Source: Pollutiaquabacter sp046052345 (GTDB taxonomy: Bacteria > Bacteroidota > Bacteroidia > AKYH767-A > 2013-40CM-41-45). Taken from it: 64,000 nucleotides of DNA. Under the pieces are notes generated by a model that searched no databases, was not told the DNA's origin, and saw only the letters and a list, made by a program, of their open reading frames with translations. The position numbers and the translations under genes were made by a program. The DNA lies in the NCBI GenBank assembly GCA_046052345.1, contig JBJOMN010000007.1, positions 62,001 to 126,000 of the forward strand, read 5' to 3'. Shown here piece by piece: positions 25,137-33,006 of this stretch; position 1 is the stretch's first letter, and each line of letters opens with the position of its first letter.

Positions 25137-25294
25137 GGAATTAAAAAAAGGTTACACCTGAAAGTCAATATTTTTTTTTCACATCGGATTGTTGATTACG
25201 CGTGCTGTGTTTTTTGATCGCTGAAGCTGTGTGCGAAGTGAAGTGCAAGGACATTGCGAACGTTGCAACACCGCTGTGGAAGCCGTGTTCAGGA

Positions 25295-25327
25295 CATATT
25301 GAAGAGCAGTGCATGCTCTTCAATATG
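25295..25327. repeat. perfect 14-bp inverted repeat upstream of a sensor kinase
   Basis: CATATTGAAGAGCA (25295-25308) and its exact complement (25314-25327) flank a 5-nt GTGCA loop. No U-run follows on the plus strand, so it is not a standard terminator. It may be an operator or a folded RNA element. Confidence 0.8.
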
Positions 25328-25331
25328 CATG

Positions 25332-25370
25332 TGATATCGTTTTCTGTTGATCCGTCACATGACGATATCA
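25332..25370. repeat. second inverted repeat (9-bp arms) adjacent to the first, with a nested palindrome
   Basis: TGATATCGT (25332-25340) pairs with ACGATATCA (25362-25370). Inside it CGTCA-CA-TGACG (25353-25364) forms an alternative short palindrome overlapping the right arm, so two folds compete. Confidence 0.65.
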
Positions 25371-25506
25371 ACAATCTGAAAAGTGAATGCATGCTGCTGC
25401 ATCCTGTCGTTTTATGTCCACGGTGATCCGCCGAAATGACGAATTCGCAGCCTCATCGTATCCTTTTGCGGTCTCGCATGCGTATATAAGTCACTCCGAT
25501 CATCCG

Positions 25507-27081
25507 ATGTTATCCAATTTCCAGGACAGGCAACGCATCCGCCTTCTGCATGACCTCCGGATCCTGTCCGTTTTGACGGCAGTGGTGGTCACCGGACTCG
25601 GATTCGTGTTCGAGGAGCTCTATCACGACGGATGGATACTTGTCACGGGACTCATCATGTCGATGAGCATGACAGTACTCTTCCTCTTCTCCTATTACAG
25701 TCCTAATATCCGGAAACATTACAGCCGGATTTCCGATGTCTCCGTCTTCCTGTTGCACATGTGGGCGGCATTCGTCTGCTCCCAGCGTGATTTCGAGCCG
25801 GTGGTCCTGTTGCCGGTCGCTATCTCGGTTGTCACCTTCTCGTTGATATTCGACCGGTTCCGGGAGAGCCTGGTTTTCATCTTCACCGTTACCACGCTTC
25901 TCGCCTTGCTCATGGCCATTAAACGTATATGGGCGCCCGAAAACATCATTACACTGGTTTCGCTCTATACCGGAGCCTCCATTTCCTACCTCCTCCAGAA
26001 GCGCAAGGAGAGGTATCACGAGGAGATTGCGACACAGGAGTCCAGGTTCGCGGCGTTGGTGGAGAATATGAACGATGGATTGATCTATGCCACCGACCAT
26101 TGGCGGATCGGCATGGTAAGCGACCAGTTCTGCAGGATCAGCGGATATTCCCGGAAGGAATTGCTGGGATCGGATCTCCGTAAACTCATACCGGCGGGTG
26201 ATAACGCCGGTGCCGCTAATTCGTTCTTCCGCTCATTGTCGGAGGGTCGCACGGAACGTGAGGATTTCCAGTTGCTGCACAAGGGAGAGGGACGCATCGA
26301 TGTACGCGCAAACGGGGCACCCTATCGTCCCGACGGTCCTGAACGCGGCGGTTTCATGATCGTATTCACCGACCTCACTTCCCTCAAGCAGACCGGTCGT
26401 GAACTCAGGGAGGCGTACGCCGAGCTGGATACTTTCTTTTATAAGGCCTCGCACGACCTGCGCGGTCCGCTGGCCAGCATGATGGGAGTCGTCGCCATCG
26501 GGAAGTCCGAAAGCGCCGATCCGGATATCCGCCGGTATTTCGGCATGGTGGAAACCAGTGTGCAGCGGTTGGACAGCACCCTTCTGGAACTCATTGAGCT
26601 TGCGCGGACACGTAAAGGCGTCAGCAAGCTCAACTCGGTGGCGATCGATGTCGTCCTGGACCGCGTGGACGGTTCTCTCCGTTCGCTACCGAGGTACGGA
26701 AAGGTACGGTTCATCCGCAATGTGCCGGAAAAGCGTATGATCTATACGGATCCTTTGTTATTACAGTCGGTTTTGCAGAATCTGGTCCATAATGCCGTGA
26801 ACTACAGCGACAGGGAGCATCCCGAAGTGCGCATCGATGTCGAAGAACATGCCGACGAATACGAAGTACGGATCGCTGATAACGGTGCAGGCATTCCCGT
26901 ACAGGTGCGCCCCAGGATCTTCGAGATGTTCTATCGCGGTCACCTGGACTCCAGCGGACCGGGCCTCGGGTTGTTCATCGTCCGGAACGCGCTCGAAAAG
27001 ATGGGCGGCTCCATCCGTTTCGAATGTCCGCCCGGCCGGGGCACTGTATTTTATATTACCTTGCCCAAGTATCTTCCCTGA
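25507..27081 (+). CDS. membrane PAS-sensor histidine kinase
   Basis: 524 residues: about six membrane helices in residues 15-180, a PAS domain (~195-315, FAALVENMNDGLIYATD), then HisKA with the phosphorylated His in YKASHDLRGPLASM, and an HATPase_c domain with N-box NLVHNAVNYS, G1 DNGAGIP and G2 GPGLGLFIV. The membrane region is a 6-TM MASE-like sensor rather than a periplasmic loop type. No response regulator is adjacent. The ATG at 25507 was chosen because the 40 residues from upstream starts look non-coding. The long structured upstream region suggests special control. Confidence 0.92.
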   Translation: MLSNFQDRQRIRLLHDLRILSVLTAVVVTGLGFVFEELYHDGWILVTGLIMSMSMTVLFLFSYYSPNIRKHYSRISDVSVFLLHMWAAFVCSQRDFEPVVLLPVAISVVTFSLIFDRFRESLVFIFTVTTLLALLMAIKRIWAPENIITLVSLYTGASISYLLQKRKERYHEEIATQESRFAALVENMNDGLIYATDHWRIGMVSDQFCRISGYSRKELLGSDLRKLIPAGDNAGAANSFFRSLSEGRTEREDFQLLHKGEGRIDVRANGAPYRPDGPERGGFMIVFTDLTSLKQTGRELREAYAELDTFFYKASHDLRGPLASMMGVVAIGKSESADPDIRRYFGMVETSVQRLDSTLLELIELARTRKGVSKLNSVAIDVVLDRVDGSLRSLPRYGKVRFIRNVPEKRMIYTDPLLLQSVLQNLVHNAVNYSDREHPEVRIDVEEHADEYEVRIADNGAGIPVQVRPRIFEMFYRGHLDSSGPGLGLFIVRNALEKMGGSIRFECPPGRGTVFYITLPKYLP

Positions 27082-27087
27082 CACTTC

Positions 27088-27495
27088 ATGTTCCTTCGTA
27101 TCGAGCATCTCGGAATAGCCGTCAAGAACATCGCAGATGCGAACAGGCTTTTCACGGCGCTGTTGGGCGTTTCTCCTTACAAATCGGAAGCTGTCGAACG
27201 AGAGCATGTGACAACCTCCTTTTTCAAAGTCGGCGAATCCAAGGTCGAACTGCTTGAATCCACCGACCCTTCCGGTCCGATCGGCCGCTTCATCGAGAAA
27301 AACGGCGAAGGCATCCATCATGTCGCGTTCGAAGTGGAAGACATACACGCGGCCATGCAGCGGTTGAAAGAACAGGGTTTCCGGCTCCTGTCCGAAGAGC
27401 CCAAGCAGGGAGCCGACAACAAGCTTATCTGCTTTTTACATCCGAAGTCCACCAACGGTGTCCTGGTCGAAATCTGTCAGGAAATACGCGGTTGA
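27088..27495 (+). CDS. mce: methylmalonyl-CoA epimerase
   Basis: 135 residues, glyoxalase/VOC fold. Metal ligands are visible: His in RIEHLGIAVKN, His in GIHHVAFEVEDI, Glu in LVEICQE. It interconverts the 2R and 2S forms of methylmalonyl-CoA in propionate/succinate metabolism. It begins 6 bp after the sensor kinase stop and probably shares its mRNA. A biotin-dependent carboxyltransferase of the propionyl/methylmalonyl-CoA type is encoded 7 kb away. Confidence 0.95.
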   Translation: MFLRIEHLGIAVKNIADANRLFTALLGVSPYKSEAVEREHVTTSFFKVGESKVELLESTDPSGPIGRFIEKNGEGIHHVAFEVEDIHAAMQRLKEQGFRLLSEEPKQGADNKLICFLHPKSTNGVLVEICQEIRG

Positions 27496-27524
27496 TTCCC
27501 GTTCCATGATTCACGGCAAAGACC

Positions 27525-27532
27525 TACCTTTG
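27525..27532 (+). promoter_or_regulatory. -7 box of the tRNA(CAT) gene inside a 7-bp palindrome
   Basis: TACCTTTG exactly matches TAnnTTTG, 37 nt before the tRNA 5' end. It lies within the inverted repeat GGCAAAG-acctac-CTTTGCC (27515-27534). Confidence 0.5.
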
Positions 27533-27569
27533 CCGCTCGGTTACGGCAACCCTCCGGGATGCCGGTAAC

Positions 27570-27643
27570 GGGCCCATAGCTCAGTCGGTTAGAGCAGCAG
27601 ACTCATAATCTGTTGGTCCCAGGTTCGAGCCCTGGTGGGCCCA
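27570..27643 (+). tRNA. tRNA with CAT anticodon (elongator Met, or Ile2)
   Basis: 74 nt with a full cloverleaf: acceptor GGGCCCA/TGGGCCC, discriminator A, D-arm GCTC...GAGC, anticodon stem GCAGA/TCTGT with loop CTCATAA (anticodon CAT at 27604-27606), T-stem CCAGG/CCTGG with TTCGAGC. The 3' CCA is not encoded. A paired G1-C72 and the absence of three G-C pairs at the anticodon stem rule out the initiator. CAT may instead be the tRNA-Ile that is modified to lysidine; sequence alone does not settle this. Confidence 0.95.
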
Positions 27644-27651
27644 CTTCCTTT

Positions 27652-27670
27652 CCCTCCGCGGAGGGGTTTT
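27652..27670 (+). terminator. terminator after the tRNA
   Basis: CCCTC-CGCG-GAGGG stem followed by GTTTT; short but correctly placed between the tRNA and the converging PAP2-like gene. Confidence 0.6.
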
Positions 27671-27681
27671 CCGTAAACAGC

Positions 27682-28290
27682 TCAGAGGCTCACGATCAGG
27701 AATTCGCATAGGAATCCAACTGCGAATCCTGCATAGATCTGAAGCGGACTGTGCGCACCCAGTGTCAGTCGTGCGCTGCCAAGAAGTCCCGCCACCAGCA
27801 GACAGAAAAGTATCGGTATGCGCAGGTCCACGAAAAGGAAGGTGGACATCCCGAAAAACGTCCCGATGATCCCGCCGATTCCGATCATATGGATGCTGAT
27901 CTTCCATTTGAAGTTGATGATGATGGCGATGACCACCGATGCTGCCGCGCCCAGCATCAGCAGGTAGTAGACCTTGGGAACCATCAGCCGCCGCAAGAGA
28001 TAATAGGCCACCAGCATCAGGACGGCGTTCATGATGAAAGGGACCAGTCGCTCCTCCTTCTTTTCCATCTCGAACGACTTTATCCAGCCCCGCTGGATCA
28101 TGAAGTAGGAAGCCGCCACCGGTATCAGCAATGTATTGAGAAGTACGATGGAGTAGAGGGCCGCCTTTTCCTCCGGAGAAGTCGTATAGTTCAGGAAAGT
28201 GCTGTGATGCAGCAGGAACCACAGGGCATAGGAAGGCATGAGTACCGGGTGCAAGACCACCGAAACGAAATGTGCCAAAGTGCGGTTCAT
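27682..28290 (-). CDS. PAP2-like integral membrane protein
   Basis: 202 residues with about six membrane helices. The C-terminal SARLTLGAHSPLQIYAGFAVG resembles the third phosphatase motif of PAP2 (S-R-x-x-x-G-x-H-x-x-x-D) but with Q instead of the last Asp, and the first motif is not clear. It may be an undecaprenyl/lipid phosphatase relative or a degenerate member. It starts inside the end of rpoN (4-bp overlap), so it is translated from the rpoN message. Confidence 0.75.
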   Translation of the reverse strand: MNRTLAHFVSVVLHPVLMPSYALWFLLHHSTFLNYTTSPEEKAALYSIVLLNTLLIPVAASYFMIQRGWIKSFEMEKKEERLVPFIMNAVLMLVAYYLLRRLMVPKVYYLLMLGAAASVVIAIIINFKWKISIHMIGIGGIIGTFFGMSTFLFVDLRIPILFCLLVAGLLGSARLTLGAHSPLQIYAGFAVGFLCEFLIVSL

Positions 28291-29768
28291 AGCTCTTTCC
28301 GTAGCCGTGCGACAGGAATGTCAAGCATCTCACGGTATTTGGCTACCGTCCGTCGTGCCAGTTTGTAACCTTTCTCGTTCAGGATCTTCGTAAGGGCGTC
28401 ATCTGTAAGCGGATGACGCTTGTCCTCGGAACCGATACAGTCCTGCAGGATCTGTTTCACTTCTTTACTGGAAACTTCTTCGCCGGATTCCGTCTGGAGG
28501 CCTTCGGAGAAGAAGCTCTTCAGCAGGAAGGTGCCGAAGTGCGTCTGGACATATTTGCTGTTAGCCACCCGTGAAACCGTGGAGATGTCCATTCCCAGCT
28601 TCTCGGCGATGTCGCGCAGCACCATCTTCTTCAGTTTGCGGGGGTCGCCCTCCAGAAAGTAGTCGTATTGGTATTCCAGGATCGCCCGCATGGTCTCCAG
28701 CAGGGTGTGCTGGCGTTGACGCAGGGCATCGATGAACCATTTTGCGGCATCCAGCTTCTGCTTGACGAACTGCACCGCCTCCTTGTTGGACTTGGAGTTC
28801 TTCTTGTCCTTGCTGTAGTGGTCCAGCATCTCCTTGTAATCACGGCTAACCTTCAACTCAGGTGCATTGCGGTAATTCAAGGTCAGCTCCAGTTTGCCGT
28901 CATTGTTCACCAGCAGGAAATCAGGGATTATCTGTTCCGTGGCGCGTACTCCTTGTGACGCGGCATCTCCCGGTCGGGGATTCAGCTTCAGGATCTCGGC
29001 GATCGCATCTTTCAGCTGTGCCTCGTTGATGCCCAGGTCGCGCTCGATTTTTTCATAGTGCTTACGCGAGAAGTCCTCGAAGCGGCGGGTGAGGATGGTG
29101 CGAGCCATCGGGATGCCCGGACGCTTGTCGCCTTTCCGTTCCAACTGCAGCAAGAGACATTCCTGAAGGGTCCTGGCGCCGATACCGGGTGGATCCAACG
29201 TCTGGATGGCTTTCAGTATCCTTTCCAGGTCTTCCTGTTTTACGGAAATATTCTGGGAGAAAAGCAGGTCGTCGACCATGGCGCTCAGTTCCCTGCGCAG
29301 GTATCCGTCGTCGTCGATGCTGCCGATCAGCTGTTCAGCGATGTGATATTCCGTGTCATCGAGGTCCAGCGTATACAATTGTGAAAGCAGTTGTTCCTGG
29401 AAATTGGCCTGTGCCACTACAGGGATTTCGCGGTGCTCGTCGTCAGGAGAACTGTTTCCGGCAGCGGTCTTGTAGTCAGGGATCTCGTCGTCGGAAAGGT
29501 ATTCGTCGAGGCTGATGTCCTCCTCACGGTCCGAGATGTCCTCGTCCGTTTCCGCTTCATCCGTTTCACTCTCGTCGGAGTCGGCCTTGTACTCGTCCTC
29601 GTCACTATCTTCTGCGCCCTCCTCGAGGGCCGGATTCTCCTGCAGCTCCTCCTTGATGCGTTGCTCCAGGCTGGCCACCGGAATCTGCAGCAGCTTCATG
29701 AGCTGTATCTGCTGCGGAGACAATTTTTGCAGCAGTTTCTGCTGCAGGCCTTGACGCATGGTGGACAT
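28287..29768 (-). CDS. rpoN: RNA polymerase sigma-54 factor
   Basis: 493 residues: Gln/Leu-rich activator-interacting region I (LQQKLLQKLSPQQIQLMKLL), a very acidic linker (~residues 50-105), core-binding domain, HTH (ISTVSRVANSKYVQTHFGTF) and the C-terminal RpoN box ARRTVAKYRE. It recognises -24/-12 promoters and needs an AAA+ activator; none is encoded in this window. A TAGCTTTG box precedes it by 25 nt. Confidence 0.98.
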   Translation of the reverse strand: MSTMRQGLQQKLLQKLSPQQIQLMKLLQIPVASLEQRIKEELQENPALEEGAEDSDEDEYKADSDESETDEAETDEDISDREEDISLDEYLSDDEIPDYKTAAGNSSPDDEHREIPVVAQANFQEQLLSQLYTLDLDDTEYHIAEQLIGSIDDDGYLRRELSAMVDDLLFSQNISVKQEDLERILKAIQTLDPPGIGARTLQECLLLQLERKGDKRPGIPMARTILTRRFEDFSRKHYEKIERDLGINEAQLKDAIAEILKLNPRPGDAASQGVRATEQIIPDFLLVNNDGKLELTLNYRNAPELKVSRDYKEMLDHYSKDKKNSKSNKEAVQFVKQKLDAAKWFIDALRQRQHTLLETMRAILEYQYDYFLEGDPRKLKKMVLRDIAEKLGMDISTVSRVANSKYVQTHFGTFLLKSFFSEGLQTESGEEVSSKEVKQILQDCIGSEDKRHPLTDDALTKILNEKGYKLARRTVAKYREMLDIPVARLRKEL

Positions 29769-29793
29769 CTGTTCGCCGGAGAAATAGACTTTG

Positions 29794-29801
29794 CAAAGCT
29801 A
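29794..29801 (-). promoter_or_regulatory. -7 box of rpoN (TAGCTTTG)
   Basis: Exact TAnnTTTG match on the minus strand, 25 nt before the rpoN ATG. Confidence 0.5.
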
Positions 29802-29833
29802 CGAAAAGCAGGGGATTCGTCCCCTGATAGTCT

Positions 29834-30883
29834 TCACCGCTTGCCGCCGCGGTGATAGATCCAGCATTCCTTGGAGCGGCCTTTCAGCAGCTTGTTCTGT
29901 GCATCGGCAGCTTCCCGGGTTTCATGCCGGCCATAACTGACATAAAAAATGCGGTGACTGGTATCGATGACACCTGCATCGGGAAAACCTTCGGCGTGAA
30001 GACCGGCAACGAAGCGTTCGGCGTTCTCCCTGATCCGGAAGACTCCGCATACGACATAAAAATCACCTTTGCCGGAAATCAACGGCAGCGGCACCTTGGG
30101 TTGCACCGGAGATTCTACAGCAAGCGGTTGCGTATTTTTCGGTTCCGACGTGCTTACGGTCGTTTCCGCAACAACAGGCGGAGGCGATGTTGTAACTAAT
30201 GAATCGACCGTTGACGGACCGGCCGGTAGAGGGGCAGGAGCCGGCTCAATGGCAACTTTTTCAGGTGCGAGTTTTTTTGGGCTTTCGGTCTCGACTTTTT
30301 GCGCTCCGCCATTGCCCACCAGATAGACATTGACTGCGAACCAGGCCAGTACACCTGCTATGAGTACGGCTGCGACCAGTGTCCGGTCCCTCCGTTTTTT
30401 ACGGGGTCCTTTCGCAGATGAAAGCTTTTGTTTTTTTTCCGCAGCACCGACGGGTGCACCCGAATGCAGCGGCCGCGCGGTTATGACGGGAAGACCGAAT
30501 GCTTCCGGCAAAAGATTGCTTCGGGTATCCGGCTCGAATTGAAGACGGTTCGCCGTATCCATGGTCAGCCGCCCCACGTTGCGGATCTCTACGCCGGTTC
30601 CGCGGCCCAGTTCGGCCATACACCGGGAAACATAGTTCTCGATTTCCTGCAAAGCTTCCGGATAGGATACTTTTTCGGTGTCGACAATACGTCGCGCAAG
30701 GAGACCGTCGTTTTGTTTCAGAAAGACGTTGAATGCGACAGACCTCCTTGGCGGGACAGCCATTTGCCGTCCTGCGTCGATGTGGGCCTCTTCCCGACCG
30801 GCGATGAAGCCGCCCAGGTCCGGGACGATGACGCAATCGTGGTCCAGTAAAAGTGCGTGAATATGATGGTCGAAGGGCCGCAT
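29834..30883 (-). CDS. HU-CCDC81-like and SPOR domain membrane protein
   Basis: 349 residues. The N-terminal ~140 residues (HIHALLLDHDCVIVPDLGGFI...; AFNVFLKQNDGLLAR; EIRNVGRLTMD) match the paired HU-type CCDC81 domains peculiar to Bacteroidota. Then come a basic stretch, a single membrane helix (VAAVLIAGVLAWFAVNVYLV), a long Pro/Ala-rich periplasmic linker and a C-terminal SPOR domain (FYVVCGVFRIRENAERFVAGL), which binds denuded peptidoglycan at division sites. It probably links cytoplasmic DNA or proteins to septal wall. The ATG at 30883 matches family starts. Confidence 0.88.
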   Translation of the reverse strand: MRPFDHHIHALLLDHDCVIVPDLGGFIAGREEAHIDAGRQMAVPPRRSVAFNVFLKQNDGLLARRIVDTEKVSYPEALQEIENYVSRCMAELGRGTGVEIRNVGRLTMDTANRLQFEPDTRSNLLPEAFGLPVITARPLHSGAPVGAAEKKQKLSSAKGPRKKRRDRTLVAAVLIAGVLAWFAVNVYLVGNGGAQKVETESPKKLAPEKVAIEPAPAPLPAGPSTVDSLVTTSPPPVVAETTVSTSEPKNTQPLAVESPVQPKVPLPLISGKGDFYVVCGVFRIRENAERFVAGLHAEGFPDAGVIDTSHRIFYVSYGRHETREAADAQNKLLKGRSKECWIYHRGGKR

Positions 30884-30940
30884 CGTACAATGCAGCCGCA
30901 ATTTATGATAAAAAACGAAAAACGGGGGTTAATCGCTGCT

Positions 30941-31390
30941 TTATCCTCTCAGCCGGTCCAGCAGTTCGTTGATCTGCCGCTTCTCTTCCTCCGTCACTTG
31001 GCCGAAGATTTCACCGAACAGGGAGAACTCGATGTCGATTTTCGAAAGCAGGTCCAATCCTTTTTGGGTGATGACCACGTCGCAGGCACGGCGGTCTGCC
31101 GAATTGACGGATCGTTCCACCATTCCTTTCAGGCGAAGTTTCTCCACGATGCGTGATGCATCGCTCATCTTATCCAGCATCCGTTCGCGCAGCAATTTCA
31201 CGCTTGCGGGATGCCCGTTCATGCCGCGCAGGATCCTAAGGACATTGAACTGCTGGGCAGTGATGGAGAATGACTTCAGGAATTCGGATTGGCGCTGGTT
31301 GAACCAGTTGTAGGTGAAAATGAGATTAACCGCCAGCTTGGCGGATTCATTGATGAATTTTTTCTGATGGATCTCGTCTTCTAAACGCAT
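30941..31390 (-). CDS. MarR-family transcriptional regulator
   Basis: 149 residues of winged-helix MarR fold: FSITAQQFNVLRILRG, LLRERMLDKMSDASRIVEKLRLKGMVERS and the wing SADRRACDVVITQKG with the conserved D-x-R. Dimeric repressors of this family often sense phenolics or oxidants. It is encoded 41 bp downstream of the pirin gene on the same strand, so it may be the regulator of the pirin-nitroreductase-CDGSH group. The start gives MRLEDEIHQKKF; longer in-frame starts read into the inter-gene region. Confidence 0.92.
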   Translation of the reverse strand: MRLEDEIHQKKFINESAKLAVNLIFTYNWFNQRQSEFLKSFSITAQQFNVLRILRGMNGHPASVKLLRERMLDKMSDASRIVEKLRLKGMVERSVNSADRRACDVVITQKGLDLLSKIDIEFSLFGEIFGQVTEEEKRQINELLDRLRG

Positions 31391-31431
31391 GCCTTTCGGA
31401 GATGGTCGTGTTAAAGTATGAAAGCCTGAGT

Positions 31432-32142
31432 TCAATTCATAGGAATGTCGATGATCAGGAGCTCGGATGCGGATACTGCATGAAGCGTGACCGAATCCGT
31501 CTCCCAAACTCCCACCGCGTCGCGGCGCTTCGCCCGGCATCCGCCGATTTCCGACTCACCCTCGATCACCATGACATAAGCGCCGTTGCCTTTGTTGGAA
31601 ATCGGGTATTCCAAGGAATGATCCTGTTCCAGCCGCACACGCGACACAGACGCGTCCTGATGTATATAGAGCCCTCCCTTGCCGGGGAGACCGGAGGCAA
31701 GCGTCTGGATGCGGTTCAGACGTTCCTGCGGAAGGAATTTTCCCTGGTCGTAACGCGGCGATATCCCCTTTTCCTTCGGGAAAATCCAAAGCTGGAAGAG
31801 ATTCACCGGTTGGTCGGAGGAAGGGTTGAATTCTGAATGTTGGACGCCGGTGCCTGCCGACATCACCTGCACATCTTCAGGTCCGATCACGGACCCGTTA
31901 CCCATGTCATCCCGGTGCTGCAGTGAGCCCGACAGCGGGACGGTGATGATCTCCATGTCTTGGTGAGGGTGCATTCCAAAACCCGCGTTGGCGGCGACGA
32001 TATCGTCATTAAGCACCCGCAAGACCCCGAAGCGGATCCTCGAGGGATCGTGCCAGGATGCGAAACTGAAACTGTGATGGGCGTCCAGCCAACCGTGGTC
32101 CGCATGGCCGCGTTCCTGCGCGGGATGGAATACGGATTTCAT
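31432..32142 (-). CDS. pirin family protein
   Basis: 236 residues, bicupin. Metal-binding residues are in GFGMHPHQDMEIITVPLSG (two His) and GTGVQHSEFNPS (His and Glu). The opening ADHGWLDAHHSFSFASWHDP is diagnostic. Members include quercetin dioxygenase-like enzymes and redox sensors. It lies 2 bp after the nitroreductase gene. Confidence 0.95.
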   Translation of the reverse strand: MKSVFHPAQERGHADHGWLDAHHSFSFASWHDPSRIRFGVLRVLNDDIVAANAGFGMHPHQDMEIITVPLSGSLQHRDDMGNGSVIGPEDVQVMSAGTGVQHSEFNPSSDQPVNLFQLWIFPKEKGISPRYDQGKFLPQERLNRIQTLASGLPGKGGLYIHQDASVSRVRLEQDHSLEYPISNKGNGAYVMVIEGESEIGGCRAKRRDAVGVWETDSVTLHAVSASELLIIDIPMN

Positions 32143-32144
32143 GC

Positions 32145-32738
32145 TCAGTTGGGTTGGGCCGGATGTATGAAAATGGGATGAGGGTGTCCGAAGGAGGAGG
32201 AGAACACGATTTCATCGGACGGTTTACGGGACCGGGGACGCTCTGCTCGTGAGCGGAGGTTTTCAGGAAGGGTGTCCGTAGAGCCCGGATAACCGCCGGC
32301 GACAACGGCTACAGGGTCGAATCCTTCGGGGATCCGGAACAACGAAACGGCCTTATCCGCATCGAATCCTCCCATCTGATGGAATTCTATTCCTTCTTCG
32401 TTGCCCTGAAAGGTGATGTTGCCCATGGCCAGTCCGAGATCGTGCAGCGCGTGACGGTTCGGTTTTCCGGATTGGGTGAGTGAAGTACGGGCGATGGTCA
32501 GGAAGATGACGGCTGACTGTTTCGCCCACAACCTGTTGGATTCGGCCAGACATTCCAGAAGGAGTTCGAATCCCGCTTCGCCGCGACGTGCGACGATGAA
32601 GCGCCACGGTTGCTCATTGTAGGCGGACGGTGCCCAACGGGCCGCTTCAAAGAGACGGAACAGCGTGGCATCGTCGATGGTTTTTTCATCGAACGCCAGT
32701 ATGCTTCTTCGGTTTGCGATGTTGGGATGAATCTTCAT
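32145..32738 (-). CDS. nitroreductase family protein
   Basis: 197 residues, FMN-dependent NAD(P)H oxidoreductase fold. The opening RRSILAFDEKTIDD, WAPSAYNEQPWRFIVA and a late IPEGFDPVAVVAGGYPG are characteristic of the nfnB/NTR group. It reduces nitroaromatics, quinones or similar oxidants. It overlaps the CDGSH gene by 4 bp (ATGA), implying coupled translation. Confidence 0.92.
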   Translation of the reverse strand: MKIHPNIANRRSILAFDEKTIDDATLFRLFEAARWAPSAYNEQPWRFIVARRGEAGFELLLECLAESNRLWAKQSAVIFLTIARTSLTQSGKPNRHALHDLGLAMGNITFQGNEEGIEFHQMGGFDADKAVSLFRIPEGFDPVAVVAGGYPGSTDTLPENLRSRAERPRSRKPSDEIVFSSSFGHPHPIFIHPAQPN

Positions 32739-32932
32739 GACTTCAGTACATCAGAATTGCGATGGGTGCCGTCGCAGAACGGCTTGTTCTTTGAAAGACC
32801 GCATCTGCAAAGCGCAGTGCTGCCTTCCTTTGTTTCGGAGGAACCGTCCTTGTGGACGAGAGTCACAGTACCCTTCACGATGTAGGGCCCGTTTTCAAGC
32901 ACGGTCACGCTCACGTTGTCTTTTGTTTCCAC
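32735..32932 (-). CDS. CDGSH iron-sulfur domain protein
   Basis: 65 residues. The [2Fe-2S] motif C-x-C-x2-[ST]-x3-P-x-C-D-G-[TS]-H is seen as CRCGLSKNKPFCDGTH. Small CDGSH proteins transfer electrons or clusters and are redox-sensitive. First gene of the CDGSH-nitroreductase-pirin-(MarR) series. A 10-bp hairpin separates it from yceI-like upstream. Confidence 0.95.
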   Translation of the reverse strand: METKDNVSVTVLENGPYIVKGTVTLVHKDGSSETKEGSTALCRCGLSKNKPFCDGTHRNSDVLKS

Positions 32933-32959
32933 GGCTGTTGGTTTTTATAGTGGCCCGAA

Positions 32960-32984
32960 GACCGGTTCCGAAGAGGAACCGGTC
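32960..32984 (-). repeat. 10-bp perfect stem between YceI-like and CDGSH genes
   Basis: GACCGGTTCC (32960-32969) and its complement (32975-32984) with a 5-nt loop. It follows the YceI stop on the minus strand. There is no tight U-run, so termination is likely partial; it could also be an operator for the redox group. Confidence 0.6.
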
Positions 32985-33006
32985 CGATCGTTGAAAGTCG
33001 ATCCTG

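Larger units (their letters stand above)
25137..25506. other. 370-bp intergenic region with tandem stem-loops, no convincing gene
   Basis: No open frame here has protein-like composition. The first ~50 bp are A/T-rich upstream DNA of the divergent 25-codon gene. From 25295 to 25370 two long inverted repeats follow each other 4 nt apart (listed separately). In the last 130 bp before the sensor-kinase start I see no clear -7 box. Confidence 0.5.

Noticed and set aside
25165..25426. Short open frames on both strands across the stem-loops
   Set aside because: They run through the inverted repeats on opposite strands, with no -7 box, no family features and unusual composition. The symmetry of the repeats explains their presence.
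28287..29768. Sigma-54 (-24/-12) promoters or an AAA+ activator near rpoN
   Set aside because: No convincing TGGC-N8-TTGC pattern before any gene was noted, and the Fis-HTH regulator at 41440 lacks an AAA+ domain, so it is not a sigma-54 activator.
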